Part shown: piece after piece, positions 46,943 through 55,512 of the stretch
Layout: the number at the start of each line of letters is the position of its first letter
Position numbering within the stretch: position 1 is the stretch's first letter
DNA from: Lachnospiraceae bacterium
GTDB lineage: Bacteria; Bacillota; Clostridia; Lachnospirales; Lachnospiraceae
Assembly: GCA_015056915.1 (NCBI GenBank)
Contig: SVFK01000006.1
Location: forward strand, 1 to 64,000
Length of the DNA: 64,000 bases
Reading direction: 5' to 3'
Translations under genes and position numbers: made by a program
Notes under the pieces: generated by a model
What the model was told of the DNA's origin: nothing
The model's input: only the letters and a program-made list of their open reading frames with translations
Database searches by the model: none

Positions 46943-47437
46943 TCATTTCGTGGCAGGAAAAAGGTGCTTGCGGTATTTAGAGAGGGCACTGTGGAGGAGA
47001 AGACCCAGGATACCGCAGGAGATAATTTCTCCAATGCCTACTGTAATCATGAAGTAGGGGATGGAGCCTTCAAATTGATACACATATGACAATATAAAGG
47101 GCACAATCAGGGTGTTGGCAATAATGGGAGGCAAAGGTGCAAGCCATTTACTGCGACGGCGCAAAAGGTATGTCCCAAGGGCGCCCAATAATGTGGCGAT
47201 GCTTCCGAAAATAATATCCCATATCATGCAGCCGGTTAAAAAATTGCTTAGAATACAGCCCAGAAACAGCCCGGGGATAGCAGCAGGGGTAAATAGGGGT
47301 AGAATGGTTAAAGCTTCCGAAATGCGGATTTGAATGGCATGGTTAGCCAGTCCTAAAGAGTTGGCTAACAGTGTCAGCACGACATAGAACGCAGCAATTA
47401 CAGCTGCGTTGACAATAAAAAGTACTCTCTTATTCAT
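46943..47437 (-). CDS. queT: QueT-type queuosine-precursor transporter
   Basis: 164 aa, five or six helices. It shows the QueT pattern QIRISEALTILPLFTPAAIP and GLFLGCILSNFLTGCMIWDI. It is the substrate-binding S component of an ECF transporter for queuine or preQ1/preQ0. The ATG follows AAAGGAG. A structured leader precedes it. It converges on the large extracellular protein with a 15-bp gap. Confidence 0.9.
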   Translation of the reverse strand: MNKRVLFIVNAAVIAAFYVVLTLLANSLGLANHAIQIRISEALTILPLFTPAAIPGLFLGCILSNFLTGCMIWDIIFGSIATLLGALGTYLLRRRSKWLAPLPPIIANTLIVPFILSYVYQFEGSIPYFMITVGIGEIISCGILGLLLHSALSKYRKHLFPATK

Positions 47438-47575
47438 TTAAGTCTCCTTTAGTTTTGTTTTTTCTCCGACCTTGGGACGGGTAGGTGAGGAAGGTCTCGA
47501 ACTCACCGTGATGCTTGCCGCAAAGTGAGTATTAAAAAACGATGCGACTATGTGAGTGTATCATAGCTGCGGGTA
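47438..47575 (-). promoter_or_regulatory. queT leader with H-type pseudoknot, candidate preQ1-sensing riboswitch
   Basis: On the minus strand GGTGAG (47507-47502) pairs with CTCACC (47489-47484). GACCTT inside that loop (47496-47491) pairs with AAGGTC downstream (47473-47468). This is an H-type pseudoknot of two 6-bp stems. An A-rich stretch and the AAAGGAG ribosome site (47450-47444) follow. preQ1 riboswitches of all classes are pseudoknots that often sit before queT. The sequence does not fit the class I or II consensus as I remember them, so the class is open. The upstream part contains a TATGAT -10-like element. Confidence 0.5.
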
Positions 47576-47639
47576 GAAAGCAACTACTTCTTATCTTCTG
47601 CTGGCAACTGTTATAGCTAAATAAACTAATGTTTTTGAA

Positions 47640-47675
47640 AGAAAATGTCGATAATAAAATGCCGATAATAAAATG
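47640..47675 (+). promoter_or_regulatory. Sigma-28 (SigD)-type promoter of flagellin, with tandem -10 elements
   Basis: GCCGATAA (47661-47668) is the consensus -10 of the flagellar sigma factor, with AAAA at the -35 position 15 bp upstream. A second copy, GTCGATAA (47647-47654), lies 14 bp earlier inside a 14-bp direct repeat (CGATAATAAAATG). The predicted start is ~38 nt before the flagellin ATG. Confidence 0.7.
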
Positions 47676-47712
47676 AGAAACAATTTAGTTATAACTGTTG
47701 TGGAGTAAAAGG

Positions 47713-49470
47713 ATGAACATTGTTGCGCATAATCTTTCTGCTATGAACACTCAGAGGCAGTTTGGAATAAATACAAGAAATAAAGCAAAGTCAATAGAAA
47801 AGTTATCATCAGGCTATAGAATCAATAGAGCTGCTGATGATGCCGCAGGATTGGCCATTTCAGAAAAAATGCGAAGACAGATTCGTGGTTTGTCACAGGG
47901 TATAGAGAATACTCAGGATGGGATATCGCTCTGTCAGGTTGCGGATGGAGCGTTGGCCGAAGTGGATGACATGCTTCATCGTATTACAGAGCTTTCCGTA
48001 AAGTCAGCCAATGGGACCAATTCTGCAATAGATAGACAATACATACAAAAAGAAATACAGCAGTTGCTGACTGAGATAGACAGAGTCGGAGACACGACTA
48101 CTTTTAACGAGCAGCCGGTATTTAAAGGTGTGGACAAGGGAATACAAAATGTTGACGGTACGGATGCCAGTTTTGGAGACGTGCCTTTTTCTGATTTCAA
48201 GCTGGCAGATGTCGATTTGGGAAGAACTCCTATATCTGCGGGAGAAGGCGCAGATATATTGCGATTGCAGGCTATTGTAGACAATGATGCATCGACATTA
48301 AACGGACAAACCTTTAATTTGATTTATGGTAGTGGTAGCACGTCTAATTCCTCGTTTAGAATCACAGATGCGCAGGGGAATCAAACAATAGTGAACATGG
48401 AGGAGTTGACAGCCACTAATTTTACTTTTGATGGAAGTGACTCATGGTCCAGAGAATTTGCTTACTCATCGGGAAGCGGATTGGACGTTAATATTAAGCA
48501 GACCGTTCAGGTACAAGATAACTCTGATAGTGAGAAAAATTATGTTATTTCTTACGAGTTTGAAAAGTCCGATGATGTAAAAGATTTAGAATTTATGTTC
48601 CATGCAGATACCGCATATAACAATAATGACTTATGCGAAGGATATTTTATTGCTGGTAACAGGGTAGAGAAGTACTGTGTATATACTCAAAATGATTCGG
48701 CTTTAACAGATGGTTCCAATTCTGACTACATATATAGCGGAATCCCCAATAGTCTGTCTATCATAGATGTAGACAATGCGCTGTCCTTTTCTGAGAAAAT
48801 TTCTTTTGGAGCAGGAATTACACCTGATAGTGTATCAATCGGTCATTATGCTAATATTGATGATTGGGGTTATTATGAGATGCTTGATAGCAATCTTGGA
48901 AGAAATGCCGAGCGTACAGATTTGGGATTTAGCTTATACTATGATTTGAAGGATTGGTCACAGGGAAGCAAGACAATAACCTTCAATTATGGTATTGCGA
49001 GCACAGAAAAGGACGACAACTTGAAAGATGTGGCGCTTAAAAAGGATACAAGTGTTGCGGCAGAGCATCTTGATGAGTGGTCAGTGTGGATTCAATCCGG
49101 AACAGAAGCTGAAGTTGGCATGTATGTGACAATAGATGAAATGAATACAGATGTTCTTGGTATTAAGGGATTGGATGTATCTACAGTAGAAAGTGCAAAG
49201 CGTGCTATTAGTGCAGTAAAAGGTGCATTACAAAAAGTAACAGAGAACCGCAGTAAAATAGGCGCACAGCAGAATCGTTTAGAGCATACCGTAGCTAATG
49301 AGGAAAATATTGTAGAAAACACCGCGGCGGCAGAATCTCAGATTAGGGATACTGATATGGCAAAAGAAATGGTTAGGTTATCTAACATCAACATTTTGGA
49401 ACAGGCAGGTAATGCGATGATGGCACAGGCCAACCAAAGTAACCAAGGTGTACTTAGTCTGTTGAGCTAA
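47713..49470 (+). CDS. Flagellin with large central insertion
   Basis: 585 aa from the ATG at 47713. Conserved D0/D1 ends: MNIVAHNLSAMNTQRQFGIN and KLSSGYRINRAADDAAGLAI at the N terminus; IGAQQNRLEHTVANEENIVE and NQGVLSLLS at the C terminus. Between about 150 and 490 is an acidic variable region with no recognised domain. That makes it about twice the length of minimal flagellins. It forms the filament and is exported by the flagellar system. No other flagellar gene is in the window. It is driven by the sigma-28 type promoter and converges on bioY with only 11 bp. Confidence 0.93.
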   Translation: MNIVAHNLSAMNTQRQFGINTRNKAKSIEKLSSGYRINRAADDAAGLAISEKMRRQIRGLSQGIENTQDGISLCQVADGALAEVDDMLHRITELSVKSANGTNSAIDRQYIQKEIQQLLTEIDRVGDTTTFNEQPVFKGVDKGIQNVDGTDASFGDVPFSDFKLADVDLGRTPISAGEGADILRLQAIVDNDASTLNGQTFNLIYGSGSTSNSSFRITDAQGNQTIVNMEELTATNFTFDGSDSWSREFAYSSGSGLDVNIKQTVQVQDNSDSEKNYVISYEFEKSDDVKDLEFMFHADTAYNNNDLCEGYFIAGNRVEKYCVYTQNDSALTDGSNSDYIYSGIPNSLSIIDVDNALSFSEKISFGAGITPDSVSIGHYANIDDWGYYEMLDSNLGRNAERTDLGFSLYYDLKDWSQGSKTITFNYGIASTEKDDNLKDVALKKDTSVAAEHLDEWSVWIQSGTEAEVGMYVTIDEMNTDVLGIKGLDVSTVESAKRAISAVKGALQKVTENRSKIGAQQNRLEHTVANEENIVENTAAAESQIRDTDMAKEMVRLSNINILEQAGNAMMAQANQSNQGVLSLLS

Positions 49471-49481
49471 TAAGAATAAAG

Positions 49482-50039
49482 CTAAAGCAAGGCCGACCTG
49501 TTTAAACGATTGCGCACCTGATAGCCGATTGTCATTGCAAGTGCTAATTTGATAAGGTCACCAAGGATGAATGGAAGTACACCGGTGACTAGAGCGGAAG
49601 AAAAAGTCAGCCGGGCTTCGCGAGCCAGCCATATAGTCCCAAATGCATAGCAGACAGCGGTCCCTAATAACATTCCCAAAATACAGATAAAAGGGCGATG
49701 ATACCATTTATCCACAAAAGCTCCGCAAATCAATGCAATAAACAGATATCCTATGATAAAACCGCCTGTGGGACCAAACAGTTTCCCGGCACCGCCACTA
49801 AATCCGGAAAAAACAGGTAATCCGGCAAAGCCTAAGAGCAGGTATAGGGTTACGCTGATAATGCCGCGTTTCATTCCTAAAACAGTTACCACAAAATAAA
49901 TGGCAAGTGTGCCCAATGAAAGTGGAACAGGGCTAAAGGGCAGGAAGATGGAAATAGGGGCTATTATACAGAGAATGGCAGTCATAAGACCTATAAGAGC
50001 CATTTGTCCGGTATTAATTGTAGTATTTGTATTGTGCAT
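49482..50039 (-). CDS. bioY: BioY biotin transporter
   Basis: 185 aa with six helices. It is the S component of the biotin ECF transporter: QMALIGLMTAILCIIAPISI, then PVPLSLGTLAIYFV and FGPTGGFIIGYLFIAL, the last two being biotin-binding BioY hallmarks. The start at 50039 is 7 bp after the prs stop, with an AGAGGCGAG site inside prs; the track's start 39 bp earlier overlaps prs. It is co-transcribed with prs. Confidence 0.93.
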   Translation of the reverse strand: MHNTNTTINTGQMALIGLMTAILCIIAPISIFLPFSPVPLSLGTLAIYFVVTVLGMKRGIISVTLYLLLGFAGLPVFSGFSGGAGKLFGPTGGFIIGYLFIALICGAFVDKWYHRPFICILGMLLGTAVCYAFGTIWLAREARLTFSSALVTGVLPFILGDLIKLALAMTIGYQVRNRLNRSALL

Positions 50040-50046
50040 TTTGGAA

Positions 50047-51231
50047 TTACAGCTCGCCTCTTTTGTATTTAGCAACAATGCTTTGGATTCGCTCGTTAGG
50101 ATTCAGTAAATCGCTGATAGAGGAATCGTGATTGAGAGTATCAATAATGTAAGCAATATATTTGCTCAGATCACAGTTGATATACCACTCCCGCTGCAAT
50201 AATTCGGGAGTCTGATATATCAGATTGGTAGTGAGTACCTTATCGATAATACCGTTTTCATATGCTTTATCAAATTTCTCCAAGCCACTGGTAAACAGAC
50301 CAAAGGTGGAGAACACAAATATCTTGTTGGCCTTGCGCTCCTTGAGAGCAGCAGCAACTTCTAATACACTTTCACCGGAAGAAATCATATCATCAATGAT
50401 AATCATGTCCTTACCTTCTACGCTTGTACCAAGAAATTCATGCGCAACAATAGGGTTACGTCCGTTGACGATTCTGGTATAGTCGCGTCTCTTGTAGAAC
50501 ATACCCATATCAAGACCCAACACGTTAGCAACATAGATAGCACGTCCCATACCACCCTCGTCGGGACTGATGACCATCATGTGGTCAGAATCAATTTGCA
50601 GATTCTTTTCGTTGTTCAGCAAGCCTTTAATAAACTGATAGGCAGGCTGTACAGTTTCAAAGCCGTGCAGAGGAATTGCATTTTGTACTCTGGGGTCATG
50701 TGCATCAAAGGTGATGATATTGTCAACACCCATGCGAACCAATTCCTGCAATGCGATTGCACAGTCAAGAGATTCACGGGAAGTTCTCTTGTGCTGACGA
50801 CTTTCATATAAAAAGGGCATAATTACAGTGATACGGCGAGCTTTACCGCCTACCGCTGCGATGATACGTTTCAAATCCTGATAGTGGTCATCAGGTGACA
50901 TATGATTTTCATGTCCACAAAGCGAGTATGTCATGGAATAATTTAAAATATCAACCAGGATGTAAAGATCAGTACCGCGGACGGACTCGAGAATCATGCC
51001 CTTGGCTTCACCGGAGCCGAAACGAGGTACTTTGGCATTCAGCAGATAAGAATCTCTCTGATAACCTGAAAAAGCAAGGGAATCCTTGTGTTCACTTTCA
51101 CGTTCTGCTCTCCACTTTACAAGATATTGGTCAACTTTTTCGCCTATGCGTTTGCAGCCCTCCAGAGAAATAATCCCCAATGAACCCACAGGGATGGTTT
51201 CCAAATTTCTTTTTTCTTCGCGGTTGCCCAT
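50047..51231 (-). CDS. prs: Ribose-phosphate pyrophosphokinase
   Basis: 394 aa from the ATG at 51231 (GTGAGGA site). It makes PRPP from ribose-5-phosphate and ATP. Motifs: MPFLYESRQHKRTSRESLDC (flexible loop and catalytic Arg region), DAHDPRVQNAIP, and the PRPP loop MIIIDDMISSGESV. It is longer than the usual ~315 aa because of N-terminal and internal extensions, as in a divergent clostridial group. Its product feeds Upp at 31 kb. Confidence 0.92.
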   Translation of the reverse strand: MGNREEKRNLETIPVGSLGIISLEGCKRIGEKVDQYLVKWRAERESEHKDSLAFSGYQRDSYLLNAKVPRFGSGEAKGMILESVRGTDLYILVDILNYSMTYSLCGHENHMSPDDHYQDLKRIIAAVGGKARRITVIMPFLYESRQHKRTSRESLDCAIALQELVRMGVDNIITFDAHDPRVQNAIPLHGFETVQPAYQFIKGLLNNEKNLQIDSDHMMVISPDEGGMGRAIYVANVLGLDMGMFYKRRDYTRIVNGRNPIVAHEFLGTSVEGKDMIIIDDMISSGESVLEVAAALKERKANKIFVFSTFGLFTSGLEKFDKAYENGIIDKVLTTNLIYQTPELLQREWYINCDLSKYIAYIIDTLNHDSSISDLLNPNERIQSIVAKYKRGEL

Positions 51232-51283
51232 GAAAAAGTCCTCACTTTCTAAACATTTAACACATCCATTTGTATATAACAGA

Positions 51284-52276
51284 TTAATCGGCTGATAAGT
51301 TGGCAGCACGTTTTTTGTGCATGCGAATATCAGGACCTGTCAGCTTACAGATTGTATAATTGCTGGTGATTCTGGAAAATATTCTGTCCGAATATCGGTC
51401 ACGCAACTCTTCCAAACTGAGATTAGTAGAGATAATGGTAGCCTTCTTGCGCAAGTGTCTCTCGTTCAGACATGCAAACAACTGAGAAGTTACAAAGGTA
51501 TTTGTCACTTCAGTACCAAGGTCATCAATAATCACCAAATCACAATTGTATAAGTCTTTGTAAAAATTGTAAAGAGTTTCTTTTGCTTTTGCATCAAAAG
51601 AATAGCGTGCCAGAGTATCAAATAGTCCTGAAGAACTGAAATAGATAACAGAATGTCTATTTAAAAGAAGCTCATTGGCGATACATCCTGATAAAAAGCT
51701 CTTACCAGTTCCTACTGTACCATAAAAGAAGAGATTGTGGTAGTCTTGTTTGAAGTTTTGTACAAAATTCTGGCAGATTTCTACGCACTTCTCAAAGCGT
51801 ACCAAATCATCCCCCTGATAGTATTCATAGGAGAGAGTAGAAAAATTCTCTTCAGCAATGATTTCCTGAATATTTGATTGTTCGTAAAGGAAAAAAATCT
51901 CCTGCTGTTGGAAGCAATGACACTTTTCCTTTAAACCGTCGGCTGTTTCCGTATAACCGGTGTCCTTGCAGGTGGAACAGGTATAAATCGGCTCAAGATA
52001 ATTCTCCGGCAAGCCTGCGTCGTTTAAAAGCAGCTTCTTCCTTTGGGCAATATGAACCAAGGAAGCATGCAAATCGGAGAGTGCAGCCTCGTCACCATCA
52101 AGCATCCGTTTTGCCTTTGCTACGGAAATACTTGCTACAGAGGCATCAAGCTCTTCAAATTCAGGGATTGCTTTGTATACCTGCCGACGACGTTCTTCGA
52201 CGAGATGACGATTGTAGTCCTGAGTCTGTTCGTATCTTTTTATAATGGTTTTATACTGAGTGTTGTTCAGTGCCAC
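51284..52276 (-). CDS. DnaC/DnaI-type helicase-loader ATPase
   Basis: 330 aa, GTG start with AAAGGAG. The N-terminal half includes a zinc-binding cluster (CSTCKDTGYTETADG, CHC). The AAA+ domain shows Walker A GTVGTGKSFLSG, Walker B LVIIDDLGTE and sensor/Arg-finger region DRIFSRITSNYTIC. It loads the DnaB helicase and is followed by prs. It is preceded 40 bp upstream by the DnaD gene, a primosome gene pair. Confidence 0.92.
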   Translation of the reverse strand: MALNNTQYKTIIKRYEQTQDYNRHLVEERRRQVYKAIPEFEELDASVASISVAKAKRMLDGDEAALSDLHASLVHIAQRKKLLLNDAGLPENYLEPIYTCSTCKDTGYTETADGLKEKCHCFQQQEIFFLYEQSNIQEIIAEENFSTLSYEYYQGDDLVRFEKCVEICQNFVQNFKQDYHNLFFYGTVGTGKSFLSGCIANELLLNRHSVIYFSSSGLFDTLARYSFDAKAKETLYNFYKDLYNCDLVIIDDLGTEVTNTFVTSQLFACLNERHLRKKATIISTNLSLEELRDRYSDRIFSRITSNYTICKLTGPDIRMHKKRAANLSAD

Positions 52277-52316
52277 GATAATCTCCTTTTATATCATGAA
52301 AAAAGCATATAACGAG

Positions 52317-53417
52317 CTAATTGCTGAGAAGCTCACGCTCTAATTCATCAAAGTCATAACAATTCTGAGTGAATTGGTTAAATTTGTTGCTTACGGTAGG
52401 CTTGGCTGCACTACGCCTCTTTTGATAGAGCGAATCGATTTTATGGATGTCGGCTTTGTGATGTACATTTTCACGCTTCCAGCTGCCGAGAATGCTCTCT
52501 GCATATTCAAAACGATGTCTGTCTGTAGCCAGAACTGTGCGCTCGCAGGCCTCCAAAATAATATCTGTACTAAAGCCGTATTCTTTGATCCAGCGGTTGA
52601 TGAATTCCATCTCCTTTGCGGTAGGAGAACCGTTTTTGCCCAGCTCATTCATAATGGCATAGACGTTCTTATCGTACTTGGTAGCGTATTTCTGTGCCTG
52701 CTTGGGAGTGGTAATTCCCTGCTCTGCCCAGCTGATTGCAACCTTTTCTATGTATTTGAAATCCTTTTTGCCGCGGTCTACGCAATATTGAATTAAATAG
52801 TCAATCAAATCCTCGGAAAAATGCAGTGTATCCGTAAAGAACAGGATGGTCTTCATCTCGGAAGCGGATAAGGGCTTACCAATATAAGATTCTGCAATAA
52901 AAAGAAGCTGTGCGGTGGTCTCGCGTTCTTTAAACTCACGCAGCTGATCCAAGGAATACGACGGCTTGTTAAAAGCAGGCTTGTCTGCTTCCGGCGAAGC
53001 AGAGGCAGAATATTCCGCACTCTGTGGGGTATGCAAAGTGGGTGTCAGTGAGCTGATGGCAGCGGGTGCTGATGTCAACGCAACATTATTCCGGGCAATA
53101 GGCGTGGTTACCTCTGCAGAAGCTGTTAAGTCACGCAGATGGATGCCTACCAGATTTTTGTCATCATCATAGTCCAGATCTAAAAGCTGGTGCTTCTCCC
53201 AATATTTTAAAGCGCGAATAACATCCTTCTCGGTATGATTAAACTTGTCCGCAATTCCGGACACACTAATAGCCTGATTGGCATTTAGCATGCGAATCAG
53301 GTAAAAATAGACCTTCAACTGCGCGTCGTTTGCATCCTTCATATACTGATCGATAAAAATGTTGGACACAACAGTAGAGTCTGCATAGTTGTCCTTATAA
53401 ATTGTTAAGCGTGCCAT
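52317..53417 (-). CDS. DnaD-domain replication protein
   Basis: 366 aa. An N-terminal winged helix (about 1-100; QAISVSGIADKFNHTEKDVI) is followed by a low-complexity linker rich in Ala, Ser, Thr and Pro. Two DnaD/DnaB2-type domains then follow (LLFIAESYIGKPLSASEMKT; then EMEFINRWIKEYGFSTDIIL), ending with a basic tail. It works in primosome assembly with the DnaI-like ATPase downstream. GAAAGGA precedes the start, and a cluster of DnaA boxes lies upstream. Confidence 0.9.
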   Translation of the reverse strand: MARLTIYKDNYADSTVVSNIFIDQYMKDANDAQLKVYFYLIRMLNANQAISVSGIADKFNHTEKDVIRALKYWEKHQLLDLDYDDDKNLVGIHLRDLTASAEVTTPIARNNVALTSAPAAISSLTPTLHTPQSAEYSASASPEADKPAFNKPSYSLDQLREFKERETTAQLLFIAESYIGKPLSASEMKTILFFTDTLHFSEDLIDYLIQYCVDRGKKDFKYIEKVAISWAEQGITTPKQAQKYATKYDKNVYAIMNELGKNGSPTAKEMEFINRWIKEYGFSTDIILEACERTVLATDRHRFEYAESILGSWKRENVHHKADIHKIDSLYQKRRSAAKPTVSNKFNQFTQNCYDFDELERELLSN

Positions 53418-53471
53418 AGTAACACAATCCTTTCACATCACACATCAACCTTGCCTTTACAAGCATTTCAA

Positions 53472-53501
53472 AGTATAGCATAAGGTTTCCAAAAAAGAAA
53501 T
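53472..53501 (-). promoter_or_regulatory. Possible promoter of the dnaD-dnaI operon
   Basis: On the minus strand TATACT is preceded 17 bp upstream by the weak -35 TTTCTT, some 55 nt before the dnaD start. It lies between the gene and the DnaA-box cluster. Confidence 0.4.
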
Positions 53502-53547
53502 AGTAAATTTGCCGGAAAGCCTTGAAAACACTGGGTTTCCGGCAAAC

Positions 53548-53718
53548 TGTGGAAGCTGTGGAAATTGTGGATAACAATATTAGGATTTGTTAAGAATATG
53601 CGTAAAATAAGGAAGCGTGTTACAAATTCTGGAAGAGAAAATATCCACAATAAAACAAAAAATATCCACAGCCAAAGAATGAAAAAGGAACATTCTTTTC
53701 TGTGGATAATGTGGACAA
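53548..53718. promoter_or_regulatory. Cluster of DnaA boxes between dnaD and murC
   Basis: Two exact boxes TGTGGATAA (53566-53574, 53701-53709) and three with one mismatch (ATATCCACA at 53641 and 53662; TGTGGACAA at 53710) fall within 153 bp. Weaker copies TGTGGAAGC (53548) and TGTGGAAAT (53557) directly abut the first, so three boxes stand head to tail at 9-bp spacing. The last two are also contiguous. The spacer between is AT-rich. This covers most of the 301-bp gap; no gene is seen in it. Confidence 0.7.
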
Positions 53719-55116
53719 CTAAATTCCAAGAAGGTTTTCCCCGATTTTAAGCACATCCCCTGCCCCCATAGTTATCAACAGGTCGCCGTTTGTGCAATTT
53801 TTTAATAAAAAATTTTCTATTTCATCGAAGGAAGGAAAATAGAAGGCTTCGTGCCCCAATGCCTGAATTTCTTCTTGTAAGGTTTCGGAGCTGACCCCCA
53901 GCGTATCGGTTTCCCTTGCGGCATAAATATCAGCCAACACAATCTTGTCAGCCAGAGAAAGTGCCCGGGCAAAGTCCTTCATAAAGGCCTTTGTTCTGGT
54001 GTAGGTGTGGGGCTGAAATACACACCAGAGGGTATTGTGGGGGTAATCGCGGGCTGCTGTTAAGGTTGCAGTAATTTCGGTGGGGTGATGGGCATAATCA
54101 TCTATTATGGTAACGCCGCCGATGCAACCTTTGTATTCAAAACGTCTGTCAGTACCGGTAAAAGCATGGAGTCCTTTGATGGTGTCTGCTCTGTCTATGT
54201 GCAGCAAATCGGCAAGTGCTATGGCTGACAGCGCATTGCTGATATTATGCTGACCGGGTACCTGCAGGTCAAATTTCTGAGTCGGCCCCTGAGGACTGTG
54301 TACCAGAAAGGTGGGATGACCGTATTCGTTACAGCTGATGCCGGAGGTGTGGTAATCTGCCGGAGTGCCGTCGCTGTTTTTGCAGTTACTGCAATAGGTA
54401 ATAACCTGACAGGAAAGCCCTTCTGTAATCTTACGGAAATCAGGAATTTCACCGTTGATAATCAGACACCCGTCGGCGGGAAGTAATTTGGCAAATTCGC
54501 GGAAGGAATGACGGATGTCATCGATGTCCTTGAAGAAATCCAAATGATCTTCTTCTATATTTAATATAATACTGATTTTGGGAGAAAAGCTCAAGAAGCT
54601 GTTGGTGTATTCGCAGGCTTCTGTTACGAACAGGTCGGTCTGTCCTACGCGGATATTACCGCCGATGCTTTTCAAAATACCGCCGATGGATAAGGTGGGG
54701 TCGGTATCTGCCTGCAACAGAATCTCACTGACCATTGAGGTGGTTGTTGTCTTGCCGTGAGTACCGCTGATGGCAATGGGGGTCTGATAATTCTGCATAA
54801 GCTCACCCAACAGCTCGGCTCTGGTCAAAAAAGGAATTTGTTTATTTATAGTTGCAATATACTCAGGATTATCGTGAGAAATTGCGCTGGTAAATACCAC
54901 ACAGTCTATGTCATCGGTAATATTTTCTGCCCGCTGTCCGTAAAATACAGAAATGCCCTTTTGCTCCAGACTTTCTGTCAGTGCACTTTTGGTTCGGTCA
55001 GAACCGGATACACGAAAGCCTGCGTTGTGAAGAATCTCTGCAAGACCGCTCATGCTGATACCGCCGATGCCGACAAAATAAATAGATGTGGGATGATTAA
55101 AATCAATTTGATACAT
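53719..55116 (-). CDS. murC: UDP-N-acetylmuramate--L-alanine ligase
   Basis: 465 aa. It adds L-Ala to UDP-MurNAc, the first step of the peptidoglycan stem peptide. The N-terminal Rossmann motif is YFVGIGGISMSGLAE, the ATP loop ISGTHGKTTTTSM, and the central and C-terminal motifs include NIEEDHLDFF and IIDDYAHHPTEI. AAGGAAG precedes the ATG. The stop codon touches the outermost DnaA box. Confidence 0.96.
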   Translation of the reverse strand: MYQIDFNHPTSIYFVGIGGISMSGLAEILHNAGFRVSGSDRTKSALTESLEQKGISVFYGQRAENITDDIDCVVFTSAISHDNPEYIATINKQIPFLTRAELLGELMQNYQTPIAISGTHGKTTTTSMVSEILLQADTDPTLSIGGILKSIGGNIRVGQTDLFVTEACEYTNSFLSFSPKISIILNIEEDHLDFFKDIDDIRHSFREFAKLLPADGCLIINGEIPDFRKITEGLSCQVITYCSNCKNSDGTPADYHTSGISCNEYGHPTFLVHSPQGPTQKFDLQVPGQHNISNALSAIALADLLHIDRADTIKGLHAFTGTDRRFEYKGCIGGVTIIDDYAHHPTEITATLTAARDYPHNTLWCVFQPHTYTRTKAFMKDFARALSLADKIVLADIYAARETDTLGVSSETLQEEIQALGHEAFYFPSFDEIENFLLKNCTNGDLLITMGAGDVLKIGENLLGI

Positions 55117-55512
55117 ATTTACACTTCCTTACTCTTTTATATGTAAGATGTATGGTTAACATATGAAAGCAAGAAACACCAGAGCATAAATATATTATAT
55201 GCCGGTGTTCGCTTTTCGTACTACATTATATTATATACAGATTCATACAAAAAAACAAATAATAAATAAAAATGTTGAAATTGACGGTAATAATGACTGA
55301 TAGAAATATTTGGAATGGGATAAATTAACAAAATATTATCCAGAAACAGGCTAAATATGTAAAAAATAGACATGAATTGGCTAAAAAAGCAAAATATTTT
55401 CGTAATAAATATTCACTTTCGGGGGGCGGTGTGATATAATCAATGTATCATCCTAACGGATAGAATAGCAGTTAAAGTACTAATGAGTAGAAGACTAGAT
55501 TGAGGTGAGGAC
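55117..55512. other. 396-bp AT-rich region between divergent murC and glgC
   Basis: It contains an imperfect hairpin near 55175-55210 (AACACC...GGTGTT with an inner GCATA/TATGC helix) and long A/T-rich runs. The glgC promoter is at its right end. No ORF with a ribosome site is seen. Confidence 0.6.
55412..55440 (+). promoter_or_regulatory. glgC operon promoter
   Basis: TTCACT and a perfect TATAAT are separated by 17 bp, giving a leader of about 65 nt before glgC. The spacer contains a GGGGGGCGG run. Confidence 0.6.

Noticed and set aside
47484-47507. GGTGAGTTCGAGACC read as a tRNA T-arm and thus a degenerate tRNA
   Set aside because: No acceptor, D or anticodon arms could be built around it; the pseudoknot explains the pairing better.
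53548-53718. Calling the DnaA-box cluster the chromosomal oriC
   Set aside because: dnaA, dnaN, recF or gyrase genes are not in the window, and gene context alone does not support the main origin. It is kept as a DnaA-box cluster.
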